A stretch of DNA of 64,000 nucleotides from an uncultured Dehalococcoidia bacterium (GTDB lineage: Bacteria > Chloroflexota > Dehalococcoidia > Lucifugimonadales > UBA1123): the NCBI GenBank assembly GCA_951812505.1, contig CATOSI010000003.1:868001-932000 (forward strand), in the 5' to 3' direction. A program made the position numbers and the translations under genes. Within the stretch, counting starts at the first letter, position 1. Every line of letters starts with the position of its first letter. Shown in pieces: positions 51,537 through 59,801 of this stretch. A model generated the notes under the pieces. It had not been told where the DNA came from. It made no database searches and was given only the letters and a program-made list of their open reading frames with translations.

Positions 51537-51940
51537 TTTCTGCGCCAGTATGAAATGCTGTGTGCCAGGGCGGTCGCATAGTTGCTGTCTCGTAGTTCGT
51601 CAATGCCGCTGTCCGGTTCCGAGTCTGCGCTCTTCATCCCGTAGTTGACCAATGAGGACGAAAGCAGCGTCAACGCAAAGGCCGAGAGTGCGCTCAGTGA
51701 GAAATACAGTGCCTGGTCGGGAGCGTCCAGGCCGCCCTCGTAGTCGTTGATGTTCCGAACGCCGGTTGCGAAGAACAAGGAAAGTCCGAGTATCCCCACA
51801 GCGAGTCCACCTGTTCGTGCAACCAATGGTGACTTCAAGAAGAGCAATCCCTTGAGACCACCCAGGGAGAAGGCAAATTGCAGGACTCCCATCGTGGAAA
51901 TGAAGACAGCGATGCAGTAGTCGGCGGTAAAGTTGAACAT
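51500..51940 (-). CDS. Multi-span membrane protein, unknown
   Basis: About 146 residues from the ATG at 51940 with four hydrophobic segments and a polar C-terminus (DSEPDSGIDELRDSNYA). The open frame extends 40 codons further upstream, but that part is the translated REP unit at 51957-51985 (GDWILAFAGM), so it is not likely to be protein. The gene overlaps the PAP2 gene. No family recognised. Confidence 0.6.
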   Translation of the reverse strand: MFNFTADYCIAVFISTMGVLQFAFSLGGLKGLLFLKSPLVARTGGLAVGILGLSLFFATGVRNINDYEGGLDAPDQALYFSLSALSAFALTLLSSSLVNYGMKSADSEPDSGIDELRDSNYATALAHSISYWRRNWRTLTKRCFFG

Positions 51941-51956
51941 GCCCGCATCCACTACC

Positions 51957-51985
51957 GTCATACCCGCGAAAGCGAGAATCCAGTC
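51957..51985. repeat. REP palindrome, imperfect right arm
   Basis: ATACCCGCGAAAGCGAGAATCC, a REP unit with one mismatch in the right arm, between the small membrane protein gene and ilvE. It is read through by an open frame and creates a false N-terminal extension of the downstream gene. Confidence 0.7.
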
Positions 51986-52035
51986 CCCTCCGCCTTCCGG
52001 GATTGTCGCCCGGCCGAGCGAATCAAGACCAGCCT

Positions 52036-52962
52036 CTATTCCAGCGGAATTTCGGTGCACCAGTCCTTATACTTCGGATTGGCGCCCTTTATCAGTCCGA
52101 CATAGGTATCGAGCAGACGCTGCGTGATCGGTCCCACTTCGCCGTCGCCGATGGGTCGCCTGTCGAGTGATCCGACAGGTGTAATGTGCGCCGCCGTCCC
52201 GGTCAGGAATACCTCGTCCGCAAGATATAGTTCGCTGCGCCGTATCTTGCGCTCCACGACCTCGATACCAAGCTCTTCACGGGCCAGCGTTATCGCCGAA
52301 TCGCGCGTGATGCCCGTCAGATTATTGTCCGAGACCGGCGGCGTGAATATCTGGCCGTTGCTCACCAGGAACAGGTTTTCACCAGAACCCTCGGATACAT
52401 CGCCGTCCGGGGTCAGCATGATCGCCTCATCGAATCCGGCGAGTGTGGCTTCGGTCTTGGCCAGGATGGAGTTTACATAGTGCCCGCTGATCTTCACGCG
52501 GGGGGGAATAACGGTGTCGTCAATGCGTCTCCACGAAGAAGTGGTGCAGTGAATCGCGCCTTCAGCCTCTATATACGCGCCGAACGGCACGGCAATCAGC
52601 GTAAAGTCGCTGTCCAGTTCCTGAAGTTTCAGATTTGCTACTAGTTCTTGGCTCTTATAGGCGAGTGGCCGTATGTACAGGTCCTGCTTGTAGCCGCAAC
52701 TCTGAAGAAGCTCCACCGTGATACCGCACAGGTCCTCGGTGTCGTAGGGAATATCCATCAACATCATGCGGCAGCCCTGAAGCAGGCGGTCATAGTGCTC
52801 GGCCATGCGGAAGACGTAGAGTTTGCCGTCGTCCTCGTTCCAGTTTCCTCGTATGCCCTCGAACACCGCCGTTCCATAGTGGAGAGCGTGTGTCATTACA
52901 CTCACGCGCGCATCTTCGATGGGGACTATATTTCCACGGAAGAACGCAAGAGACTGGGGCAT
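52036..52962 (-). CDS. ilvE: Branched-chain amino acid aminotransferase
   Basis: A 308-residue fold-type IV aminotransferase. ALHYGTAVFEGIRG near the N-terminus, the PLP lysine in GHYVNSILAKTEA, EGSGENLFLV and TGTAAHITPV are the family motifs. It carries out the last step of Leu, Ile and Val synthesis or the first of breakdown. The ATG at 52962 gives the usual N-terminus (MPQSLAFFRGNIVP). Confidence 0.95.
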   Translation of the reverse strand: MPQSLAFFRGNIVPIEDARVSVMTHALHYGTAVFEGIRGNWNEDDGKLYVFRMAEHYDRLLQGCRMMLMDIPYDTEDLCGITVELLQSCGYKQDLYIRPLAYKSQELVANLKLQELDSDFTLIAVPFGAYIEAEGAIHCTTSSWRRIDDTVIPPRVKISGHYVNSILAKTEATLAGFDEAIMLTPDGDVSEGSGENLFLVSNGQIFTPPVSDNNLTGITRDSAITLAREELGIEVVERKIRRSELYLADEVFLTGTAAHITPVGSLDRRPIGDGEVGPITQRLLDTYVGLIKGANPKYKDWCTEIPLE

Positions 52963-53060
52963 TTTCTGAAACTCCCTGCTATTTCGGACTGCGGCATATT
53001 ATATCCAATGCCCGTTGAATTTCACAATCCTCTGCCGCGCGTGTCCGGAGTCGATTCCTT

Positions 53061-53092
53061 TTGGGAAGTTATAGAGTTGGGAAGTTATAGAG
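53061..53092. repeat. Perfect 16-bp tandem duplication
   Basis: TTGGGAAGTTATAGAG is repeated twice head to tail in the 144-nt gap upstream of ilvE. Likely a recent slippage or duplication; it could hold a promoter element for ilvE but no -10 is obvious. Confidence 0.8.
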
Positions 53093-53106
53093 GTCGCCGA
53101 CCGGAG

Positions 53107-53958
53107 TCACTCTCGCGGCCTTGCGGAATAGTCTTCGAACGGGCCGTCGCGCCACTGGAGTGCGGCCCTCAGGCCCTCCGACTGCGATATTTCGCCGAAT
53201 ACCCCGGCGCTGTTCCTGAAAGTCGAGAGTCCCTGCCAGTCAACGCCCACCTCCAGCGCTGTCCTGATACCCATGATTTCATACGCGCGGTTGACGGCCT
53301 TCTTCGAGGCGGCAAGCATATCAGGGGAGATGGTTGCAATCGCCCGCGCTTCCTTCTTCGTCTCGGCGTCGAGCCGGTCGGCGGGGAAGGCTTTGGTCGC
53401 CCATCCGATTTCGACCGATTCTTTCCCGTTTACCGCCTTGCCTGTGAACATCAGATACTTGGCTTGGCTCATTGGCATCTTCCACGGGAAGTACATAGTG
53501 TCCGGTGTTGTGAGAGCCCTGACGGGCGGGTATCCCAGCTGAGCGTCCTCCGCTACAAACATGATGTCGCACATAGAGGCGAGCTCACTCGCTCCCGCCA
53601 GGCACCAGCCATGCACTTGGGCTATGACGGGCTTGGTGAGTTCCCATATCTGCCAAAGTCCGTTGACCAGGTCGCGCGCGTACTGCGCGGTGAGCTGGTC
53701 AACGTCGTCCGATACGTAGCCTTCCACCGGCCGGTTGGGAGAAGGCTGTGTGGGCGTGAGGTCGTAACCCGCGCTGAAAGCCCGACCCTCGCCCTTTATG
53801 ACGATGCACCCTACCTCAGAGTCTCGTTCGGCTTTTCTGAGAGCGTCGCGCAACTCAAGTCTCAGCGCCCAGCTTAGCGCGTTCATCTTCTCAGGCCTGT
53901 TCAGCGAGATCGTGCATACACGCTCTTCGACATCGTAAAGAAGGTTTTCGTAAGTCAT
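53107..53958 (-). CDS. Enoyl-CoA hydratase/isomerase family protein
   Basis: A 283-residue crotonase-fold protein: ISLNRPEKMNALSWALRLEL at the N-terminus, AFSAGYDL with the first oxyanion-hole NH, and HGWCLAGASELASMCD with the second. Classical catalytic Glu residues are not both obvious, so the reaction (hydratase, isomerase or other) is open. ATG 53958 has GGAA 7 nt upstream; the longer frame would overlap the YCF48 gene region. Confidence 0.87.
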   Translation of the reverse strand: MTYENLLYDVEERVCTISLNRPEKMNALSWALRLELRDALRKAERDSEVGCIVIKGEGRAFSAGYDLTPTQPSPNRPVEGYVSDDVDQLTAQYARDLVNGLWQIWELTKPVIAQVHGWCLAGASELASMCDIMFVAEDAQLGYPPVRALTTPDTMYFPWKMPMSQAKYLMFTGKAVNGKESVEIGWATKAFPADRLDAETKKEARAIATISPDMLAASKKAVNRAYEIMGIRTALEVGVDWQGLSTFRNSAGVFGEISQSEGLRAALQWRDGPFEDYSARPRE

Positions 53959-53995
53959 ACTCTGTTCCTTCCGAGTAGGTGTCTTTAGAGAGGTC

Positions 53996-55102
53996 CTAGT
54001 TGTCGAGCGACTTGGGCCCGAATTTCCAAATCCGACCACCGCTGCCAGAGGCAAAGCCGTTGTTCGTGCTCGTGAACATGATGCCTCTCAGGCTGTCGCC
54101 GGAGGAGGTTGTCTCTTCCATGGTCCAATTTATGCCGCCGTCCGTAGAGCTGACGACAAGGTTACGAGCGCCCACCGCCCAGCCATTGCTGTCGTCCAGG
54201 AAGAACACGCCAAACAGGTCCTCGGTCTGCCCGGAATCTATCGGTTCCCACGTCGAGCCACCGTCTGTCGTCCGGAGAACTGTCCCGTTCTCACCTACGG
54301 CGACTCCAAATGTCTCGCTGGCAAACCACACACTGTTAAGCACCGCGTCAGTACCTGAATCTTGGGCGGACCATGTCTCCCCGCCGTCATCGCTGTGAAC
54401 TATCGCCCCCTCGAAGCCGACCGCCCACGCTTTGGAGTCGTCGGACAGGAACACCGCATCCAGTAGGTCCTCGCGGGTGCCGGAATCCAGTTTGGTCCAG
54501 TTTTCGCCTCCGTCGGTAGTCTTGAAAATGCTGCCCGTGTCTGCGACCGTCCAACCGTTCTGCGCGTCCTTGAAGTGAACGCTTTCCAGTGAGAACACCC
54601 CCGGAATCGCCTGAAGAATCTGCCATGTGTCGCCGCCGTCAACACTCTTGAGCACAGTACCGGCGGTTCCTACCACCCAACCGGTACTCTTATCCACGAA
54701 TGTCACTGCTGTCAGGTTTATGGCGGTTCCCGACTTCTGGAGCACGAAAGTCTTGCCTGAGTCCGTCGTCCGTCCGATAGCGCCGTCCGTACCGACTACC
54801 CACGCCGTATCGGCGTCCAGCGCGAAGAGGTCGTTGAGACCGAGTAGTCGCCTGCTGATAACCTGCTCCCTTGGAGGGAACTGCGGAAGCAGCCTCCATT
54901 CGCTTGGGCCGGTGGCCTCCGAACCCCCGGAAGCCGAAGGAGATTCTCCGTCTGAAGAACCTGAACAACCTGGTGCCAACCCGGCGATGACTCCTGCCGC
55001 GACTATCACAGCCACCCACCTCCAGACTGTTGCAACGAACATTTCCATGGGAGCGGCGGAACGCAAATCGAAATTAGGCGTAGTAAGTGGAGTATGTTTC
55101 AT
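53996..55102 (-). CDS. YCF48/BNR-repeat beta-propeller lipoprotein
   Basis: A 368-residue exported protein with a signal peptide ending at the lipobox-like GLAPGC, a Ser/Gly linker and about seven repeats of the type GWAVGxxGxIxxTxDGGxTW (for example GWVVGTAGTVLKSVDGGDTW). This is the YCF48/HCF136 photosystem-assembly-like propeller, found widely in non-photosynthetic bacteria with unknown roles. A second such protein is at 59801-60874; the two flank the peptide-type ABC genes. Start ATG 55102 with GGGAG 11 nt upstream. Confidence 0.85.
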   Translation of the reverse strand: MKHTPLTTPNFDLRSAAPMEMFVATVWRWVAVIVAAGVIAGLAPGCSGSSDGESPSASGGSEATGPSEWRLLPQFPPREQVISRRLLGLNDLFALDADTAWVVGTDGAIGRTTDSGKTFVLQKSGTAINLTAVTFVDKSTGWVVGTAGTVLKSVDGGDTWQILQAIPGVFSLESVHFKDAQNGWTVADTGSIFKTTDGGENWTKLDSGTREDLLDAVFLSDDSKAWAVGFEGAIVHSDDGGETWSAQDSGTDAVLNSVWFASETFGVAVGENGTVLRTTDGGSTWEPIDSGQTEDLFGVFFLDDSNGWAVGARNLVVSSTDGGINWTMEETTSSGDSLRGIMFTSTNNGFASGSGGRIWKFGPKSLDN

Positions 55103-55449
55103 ATCATGAAAACTCCCTATCGGAGGCTGGGGTTGCTACTTATCTTGGGGACAGCGCGCAGTCTGTATTAGTTGACAGCATAACAATTATTAGTTGACAG
55201 TATAACAATATTGTGATATTTAATTTTGCAAGGGTGCGGCAAGAATAATCTACATATGCAGGGTAATCAATCCCCTCGCCATCCGATGGTTGCTCCTTCA
55301 ATAGACAAGCTCACACGCTTGCAACACAATCGTTACACACTCGAAACAAGCCTGTCTCTTTTGCTGTTATTGTGTCCTAGGCCAATTCGGTTTATCTGAC
55401 GATTGAACTGCTTTTCGACCCCAAACCGTAGAGAACGGAGGTTCAGGCA
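55103..55449 (+). promoter_or_regulatory. Promoter region with 22-bp tandem repeat upstream of SBP gene
   Basis: A 347-nt AT-rich region. Two 22-bp units (55166-55187 and 55188-55209) differ at one base and each contains TTAGTTGACAG. In the second, TTGACA (55194-55199) lies 17 bp before TATTTA (55217-55222), a credible promoter for the substrate-binding gene at 55450 with a ~220-nt leader. No small gene was seen. Confidence 0.55.
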
Positions 55450-57222
55450 ATGCTAAATTCACTGGCAAAATTGGCTATACTTCTCACCGCAATTCTGATG
55501 TTGCCGCTGCTGGCTGCGGCTTGTACGAGTGAGGAGGAACCGGCCCCAGCTCCGACTGCTGCGCCTGCTCCCGCTCCTGCGCCGACAACTGCACCGGCTC
55601 CTGCCCCTGCCCCAACAGCGGCGCCTGCTCCTGCACCGGCGCCAACTACTGCCCCGGCGCCCGCGCCACCGCCAATGGCAGAGGACGCGAGCCTGACGTT
55701 CTGGAGCGACTTGGCGGAAGGTTGCGACGTTCGAGGAGGACACCTGAATCTCGGAAACCGTGAAACTGAGTTCACCAATCTGAACCCGGCAACCGTGAAC
55801 CAGGTAATTCAGTTCTCCATTACGGCGGAAGTGCTCTCGGGTCTCGTGCAGCTCGACCCCGAACTCAAGCCATCCCCGGACCTTGCGGAAAGTTGGGAAG
55901 TGTCCGACGACCTTCTTACCTACACGTTTAATCTGCGTGAAAACGCCAAGTTCCACACTGGACGACAGTTTACGGCGGACGACGTGGTCTTTACCTACGA
56001 CCACCAGCTCGACCCTGCGACGCAGTCCATCCACACAAAGGGACTCGAGGGTGTCAACAGGCCCGAAAAGATTGACGACTTCACGGTCGAAATCGGCACG
56101 GCTTTCCCCAGGGCTTCATTCCTGACCAAAGTGGTCGAACGTGCCAGTGGGCGCGTCATGACCATCGTGGACAGCGAGACGCTGGCCTCTGAGGGTGAAG
56201 GTGGATTTAACCGGATGCCTGTGGGGGTCGGTCCCTTCAGGATCACCGACCACATCTTCGGTGAGAAGTTGGAGTTCGAGGCGGCGCGCGATACTTACTA
56301 TGACCCGAGCGTGCCCTGTCTTGACAACATCACCATGCACAATATCCCGGAGGACAATACTCTGATTGCGGCTCTGGAGACGGGCGAAGTTGACATGATT
56401 TACGGCTTCGCTCCGCAGTTCTGGGACCAGCTTGATGAGACTCCGAGCGTTATCGTGGACACAACTCCCGACGTCGGCTTCCAGATGCTCGCTTTCAATA
56501 TGAGGGGCGACCGCGAGGAGAAGATCGGGATGGCTGAAGCCCCGTGGGACGACATCAACGTTGTCTATGCCGTCGGACGCGCCTTAGACCGCGACGCCTA
56601 CATAGAGCGTGCCTTCCAGGGTCGCGCCATTCCCTCATACGGACCAATTCCCCCCGGTCAGAAGTTTTACTTCCGCGATCTGGGCGATACCAGCCGAAGG
56701 AAATTCGATCCTGAGAGCGCCAAGCAGTTGATGTCTGAGGCCGGACTCGAAGACGGGTTTGAGGTCAAGGTCATGACGACGCCTGGAAACAGGGTCCCGC
56801 TGGAAGTGCTCGGAGCGCTGTTCAAAGAGCAGATCAACGTTATTCTCGTGCCGGATATCGTGGAATCTTCGGTTTACCAGCCCAGGCGCGCCGCCGGTGA
56901 GTGGGAAGCCTTCATGGGAGGCAGTGGCGGTGACCCCGATCCCGACGATGCCGTGGACGACTGGTTCGCCGATGGCTCCAAGTTCAACACCTACGGCTAC
57001 AACGACGCGGGCGTCAATCGCCTGAACCTGAAGCAGAAGGCAGCGGTCGACATCGAGGAGCGCCTGGCGAACATTCTCGAACTCAGCGACCAGATTGACG
57101 AGACATTCCACGGGGTGTTCACGCATCACAATATCAACCGGACAGCGTACCGCGACCACGTCAAGGGCTACGTGTGGATACACGCGCTCCGACAGTTGAG
57201 TGCCGTCTGGCTGGACAGATAA
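55450..57222 (+). CDS. Peptide/nickel-type ABC substrate-binding lipoprotein
   Basis: A 590-residue family 5 solute-binding protein. Lipobox LLAAAC, then a 45-residue Ala/Pro linker made of four near-identical 10-residue units alternating PTAAPAPAPA and PTTAPAPAPA. The SBP_bac_5 core follows (LAESWEVSDDLLTYTFNLRE, HTGRQFTADDVVFTYDH). It delivers oligopeptides or other substrates to the DppB/DppC-type permease encoded downstream. GGAGG is 6 nt before the ATG. No ATPase gene is in the unit. Confidence 0.92.
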   Translation: MLNSLAKLAILLTAILMLPLLAAACTSEEEPAPAPTAAPAPAPAPTTAPAPAPAPTAAPAPAPAPTTAPAPAPPPMAEDASLTFWSDLAEGCDVRGGHLNLGNRETEFTNLNPATVNQVIQFSITAEVLSGLVQLDPELKPSPDLAESWEVSDDLLTYTFNLRENAKFHTGRQFTADDVVFTYDHQLDPATQSIHTKGLEGVNRPEKIDDFTVEIGTAFPRASFLTKVVERASGRVMTIVDSETLASEGEGGFNRMPVGVGPFRITDHIFGEKLEFEAARDTYYDPSVPCLDNITMHNIPEDNTLIAALETGEVDMIYGFAPQFWDQLDETPSVIVDTTPDVGFQMLAFNMRGDREEKIGMAEAPWDDINVVYAVGRALDRDAYIERAFQGRAIPSYGPIPPGQKFYFRDLGDTSRRKFDPESAKQLMSEAGLEDGFEVKVMTTPGNRVPLEVLGALFKEQINVILVPDIVESSVYQPRRAAGEWEAFMGGSGGDPDPDDAVDDWFADGSKFNTYGYNDAGVNRLNLKQKAAVDIEERLANILELSDQIDETFHGVFTHHNINRTAYRDHVKGYVWIHALRQLSAVWLDR

Positions 57223-57236
57223 ATCTGCGGAATACA

Positions 57237-57279
57237 CGGGTCGCGTCCCTGCAGGCTGTTCGCCTGTGGGCGCGACCCG
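57237..57279 (+). terminator. Strong hairpin after the SBP gene
   Basis: CGGGTCGCG (57237-57245) pairs with CGCGACCCG (57271-57279), with an inner CAGGC/GCCTG stem. It starts 15 nt after the SBP stop. There is no T-run, so it may be an RNA-stabilising or partial terminator hairpin that makes the binding protein more abundant than the permeases. Confidence 0.5.
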
Positions 57280-57342
57280 ATCCATTCCGGTCGAACCGCG
57301 CCGCCTTGGCCCGACTCCCCCGATAACTGACTACCAAGAATC

Positions 57343-57608
57343 TATCTCAAAACCAGTCGCGAGAAACTAGTACCGGTTCAAGATGGAGATGACATACCCC
57401 GATTGCTATTCGTCATTCCCGCGAAGGGAGGCCTTTGCGTAACTACCGTCATTCCCGTGAAAACGGGAATCCAGGGGTGCGGGGTGTTGTCATCCATCAG
57501 AAACATATGGAAAAGGTACTAGCGACAAGACACTTAGAACGGCCTCCTCTCCCTCAGGGGAGAGGATTGAGGTGAGGGTGAAATACCTTCCGGTCGGGTT
57601 TTGAGATA
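57343..57608. mobile_element. MITE-like element, TCTCAAAAC ends, copy 2, with nested insertion
   Basis: Bounded by TATCTCAAAAC (57343-57353) and GTTTTGAGATA (57598-57608). Compared with copy 1 (31899-32010), the left part reads the same up to about GAAA and resumes at GCGACAAG after 57522. Between them sits a second element (57367-57522) with CTAGTACC and GGTACTAG ends. This nesting shows two separate insertion events. The core also contains a CCCTCTCCC hairpin at 57545-57582. Confidence 0.7.
57367..57522. mobile_element. Nested CTAG-type MITE-like element with two REP units
   Basis: Ends CTAGTACC (57367) and GGTACTAG (57515-57522). Contains a truncated REP unit (57411-57425) and a full one (57447-57480, GTGAAAAC loop variant). 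Ends, REP content and length class match the copy at 44112-44231. It is inserted in the older TCTCAAAAC element. Confidence 0.65.
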
Positions 57609-57644
57609 ATCACTAAAGACTAATAACTGACGACTGGCCAAGCT

Positions 57645-58592
57645 ATGCAGCGTTACATAATACGGCGATTCATCTTTTCACTCTTCGCCATCTGGGCGAC
57701 TATGACCGTTACATTCGTGTTCATGCGTCTGCTCCCTGGGGATCCGGTCACAACACTCGTTGGCGAAGAGGGAGACCCAAGTCAGATCGAGGCAATCAAA
57801 GCACGGCTGGGCTTGGATCGTCCCGTACCGATTCAGTACTTCTTTTATTTGAAGAGTCTGGCGACGCTCGACCTTGGCGAAAGCATCTACAAGCGTCTGC
57901 CCGTGAATGACCTCATGGCACAGGCGCTTCCCAGAACCATTTCTCTCTCTATCGTCTCTTTTGTCGTCGGAGTCGCTATTGGCCTGCCTGCCGGAATCAT
58001 CTCAGCCATAAGGCGCTACTCGATTTGGGATCATGGGGCCACGCTCATAGCATTCCTTGGACTTGCCATGCCCGGTTTCTGGCTGGGCATCATTCTAATC
58101 ATTGTATTCGGAGTACAACTGAATCTGCTCCCTGTTTTCGGATACGCGCCACTCTCGGATGGACTCTGGGATTGGCTGCGCCGGTTGATATTGCCGGCTC
58201 TTGCGACCGGCACCGGTTTCGCGGCAATCCTCGCCCGGCAGACCCGGTCAGCCATGCTTGAGGTACTGTCCCAAGACTACATCCGCACAGCTTACGCTAA
58301 GGGACTCACAGAGCGAGTTGTGATGAACAGGCACGCGCTGCGCAACGGCTTGATTCCGGTCGTAACCGTCATGGGCATTGCTTTGGCGATTCTGCTCAAT
58401 GGCGCAGTGATAACCGAAAACGTGTTCGCAATGAATGGACTGGGCAGGCTATTTATAGAAAGTATCCTGGGCAGAGATTATCCGATCGTGCAAGGCGTCA
58501 TCCTCTTGGTGGCATTCATATTCATATTCATGAACTTCCTTGTTGACATGCTGTACGCGGTCATAAACCCGCGCATTAGATACACCGACTAG
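57645..58592 (+). CDS. Peptide-type ABC transporter permease, DppB-like
   Basis: A 315-residue permease with about six transmembrane segments. The N-terminus (MQRYIIRRFIFSLFAIWATM) and GEEGDPSQIEAIKARLGLDRP are DppB/OppB hallmarks; the EAA loop is SQDYIRTAYAKGLTE. It pairs with the next permease to import the ligand of the upstream binding protein. A 422-nt gap with mobile-element copies separates it from that gene. Confidence 0.92.
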   Translation: MQRYIIRRFIFSLFAIWATMTVTFVFMRLLPGDPVTTLVGEEGDPSQIEAIKARLGLDRPVPIQYFFYLKSLATLDLGESIYKRLPVNDLMAQALPRTISLSIVSFVVGVAIGLPAGIISAIRRYSIWDHGATLIAFLGLAMPGFWLGIILIIVFGVQLNLLPVFGYAPLSDGLWDWLRRLILPALATGTGFAAILARQTRSAMLEVLSQDYIRTAYAKGLTERVVMNRHALRNGLIPVVTVMGIALAILLNGAVITENVFAMNGLGRLFIESILGRDYPIVQGVILLVAFIFIFMNFLVDMLYAVINPRIRYTD

Positions 58593-58601
58593 GCGACTAC
58601 A

Positions 58602-59510
58602 TTGGCTGAAGACAGCTCCGGTTCCATCCAGGCACAGCTGGAGGAACAATCCAGACCCAGGCGCGGCTTCAAATACTTCGCGCGACGTTTCTCCCGTGAC
58701 AGGCGCGCGATGGTTGGACTCGTCATCGTATTAGTGTTCTGTCTGGCCGCCCTGCTTGGAGACCTTGTGACCCCTTACGATCCCCAGGCGCAGAACTACG
58801 AGTTGCTCGAACCTCCCTCGCTCTCCCACCCTCTGGGGACCGATAATGTTGGGCGAGACCTGCTCAGTCGAATCATCGTCGGCGCGCGCATCTCCATGGT
58901 CGTCGGGCTTAGCACCGTCGCGCTCGCCGCGGCCGTAGGCATAGTTCTGGGTGTGGCCGCCGGATACTATGGCGGCTGGATAGATATGGTCGTAATGAGG
59001 GCGATTGACGTCCTCTGGGCCTTCCCCAATTTCATCCTGGCCGTAATGTTGGTTGCTATTTTCGGGCTGGGCTTGCAAAACGTAATAGTCGCTATCGCTC
59101 TGGCATACGTGGACGACTTCGCCAGAATCATCAGGGGCATGGTGCTCGTCCTCAAGGAGGATGACTTCGTAACTGCGGCAAGGGCAATGGGCGCGTCCAA
59201 TCGCAGGATGATGTTCAAGCATATCTTCCCCAACGCGCTTCCGCCTGTCATAGTCCAGGCCAGTGTATTCGTCGCAGCCGCCATTCTGGCTGAAGCCGGC
59301 CTCACATTCTTGGGACTGGGTGTTTCGCCTCTGACTCCTACCTGGTCCTCGATACTCAACGATGCCAGGCCCTTCTTCACGCGCGCTTGGTGGCTCGGCA
59401 CCTTCCCGGGGGTGGTTATCATGCTGATCGTTTTGGCGGTCAACTTCGTCGGCGACGCCATACGCGACATCAACGACGTACACGAGTACGGACCCGGCGT
59501 AACCACCTAG
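58602..59510 (+). CDS. Peptide-type ABC transporter permease, DppC-like
   Basis: A 302-residue permease with an N-terminal OppC_N segment (FARRFSRDRRAMVGLVIVL), then ...HPLGTDNVGRDLLSRIIVGAR and the EAA loop around DDFVTAARAMGASNRRMMFK. TTG 58602 starts 9 nt after the DppB-like stop. No DppD/DppF ATPase genes follow, so the ATPases must be encoded elsewhere or shared. Confidence 0.92.
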   Translation: MAEDSSGSIQAQLEEQSRPRRGFKYFARRFSRDRRAMVGLVIVLVFCLAALLGDLVTPYDPQAQNYELLEPPSLSHPLGTDNVGRDLLSRIIVGARISMVVGLSTVALAAAVGIVLGVAAGYYGGWIDMVVMRAIDVLWAFPNFILAVMLVAIFGLGLQNVIVAIALAYVDDFARIIRGMVLVLKEDDFVTAARAMGASNRRMMFKHIFPNALPPVIVQASVFVAAAILAEAGLTFLGLGVSPLTPTWSSILNDARPFFTRAWWLGTFPGVVIMLIVLAVNFVGDAIRDINDVHEYGPGVTT

Positions 59511-59574
59511 TACAGCGGTCCGCACAGAAATGCCATAATCCAACCACTATCCATCCGTCATCTGTATGTTGAAG

Positions 59575-59680
59575 TTCCCTCTCCCTCAGGGTGAGGGTGA
59601 AACCTCAACTACAATTCAGTCATTCCCGTGAAAACGGGAACCCGGAAGGGCTCGCCGCTAGGCAATCCAGGGGCGGGGAG
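59575..59680. repeat. Hairpin repeat plus expanded REP unit
   Basis: A CCCTCTCCCTCAGGGTGAGGG unit (59575-59602) is followed by a REP (59619-59680) with the GTGAAAAC loop. Its right arm carries the same GAAGGGCTCGCCG insert seen at 40351-40410. The link AAACCTCAACTACAATTC between the two units is shared with 38711-38728, so they spread as one block. Confidence 0.75.
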
Positions 59681-59788
59681 GCAGTGCGTGCGGCTAGGAA
59701 TTATGCGACTGTCCTACCCAGTCAGTTCTTCAATTCTGAATTGACGGAGGTTTCTCAAAGGTATCCTCCACCCATCCCTTCGTCTGTG

Positions 59789-59801
59789 TATAATCGGCGC
59801 A
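59789..59801 (+). promoter_or_regulatory. TATAAT box placed for a leaderless transcript
   Basis: TATAAT at 59789-59794 is only 6 nt before the ATG at 59801, so transcription would start at or next to the start codon. No ribosome site is present upstream of the ATG. This predicts a leaderless mRNA for the YCF48 gene. There is no clear -35. Confidence 0.5.

Noticed and set aside
52648-53877. Plus-strand open frame of 409 codons opposite ilvE and the enoyl-CoA hydratase
   Set aside because: It is antisense to two well-supported genes and shows no family motif; GC-rich antisense frames are often open.
55459-56034. Minus-strand 191-codon frame rich in Arg/Ser opposite the SBP gene
   Set aside because: Low-complexity mirror of the Ala/Pro linker and SBP core.
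14947-59680. CRISPR array from the recurring ATTCCCGC units
   Set aside because: The units are scattered palindromes kilobases apart, not regular repeats with spacers.
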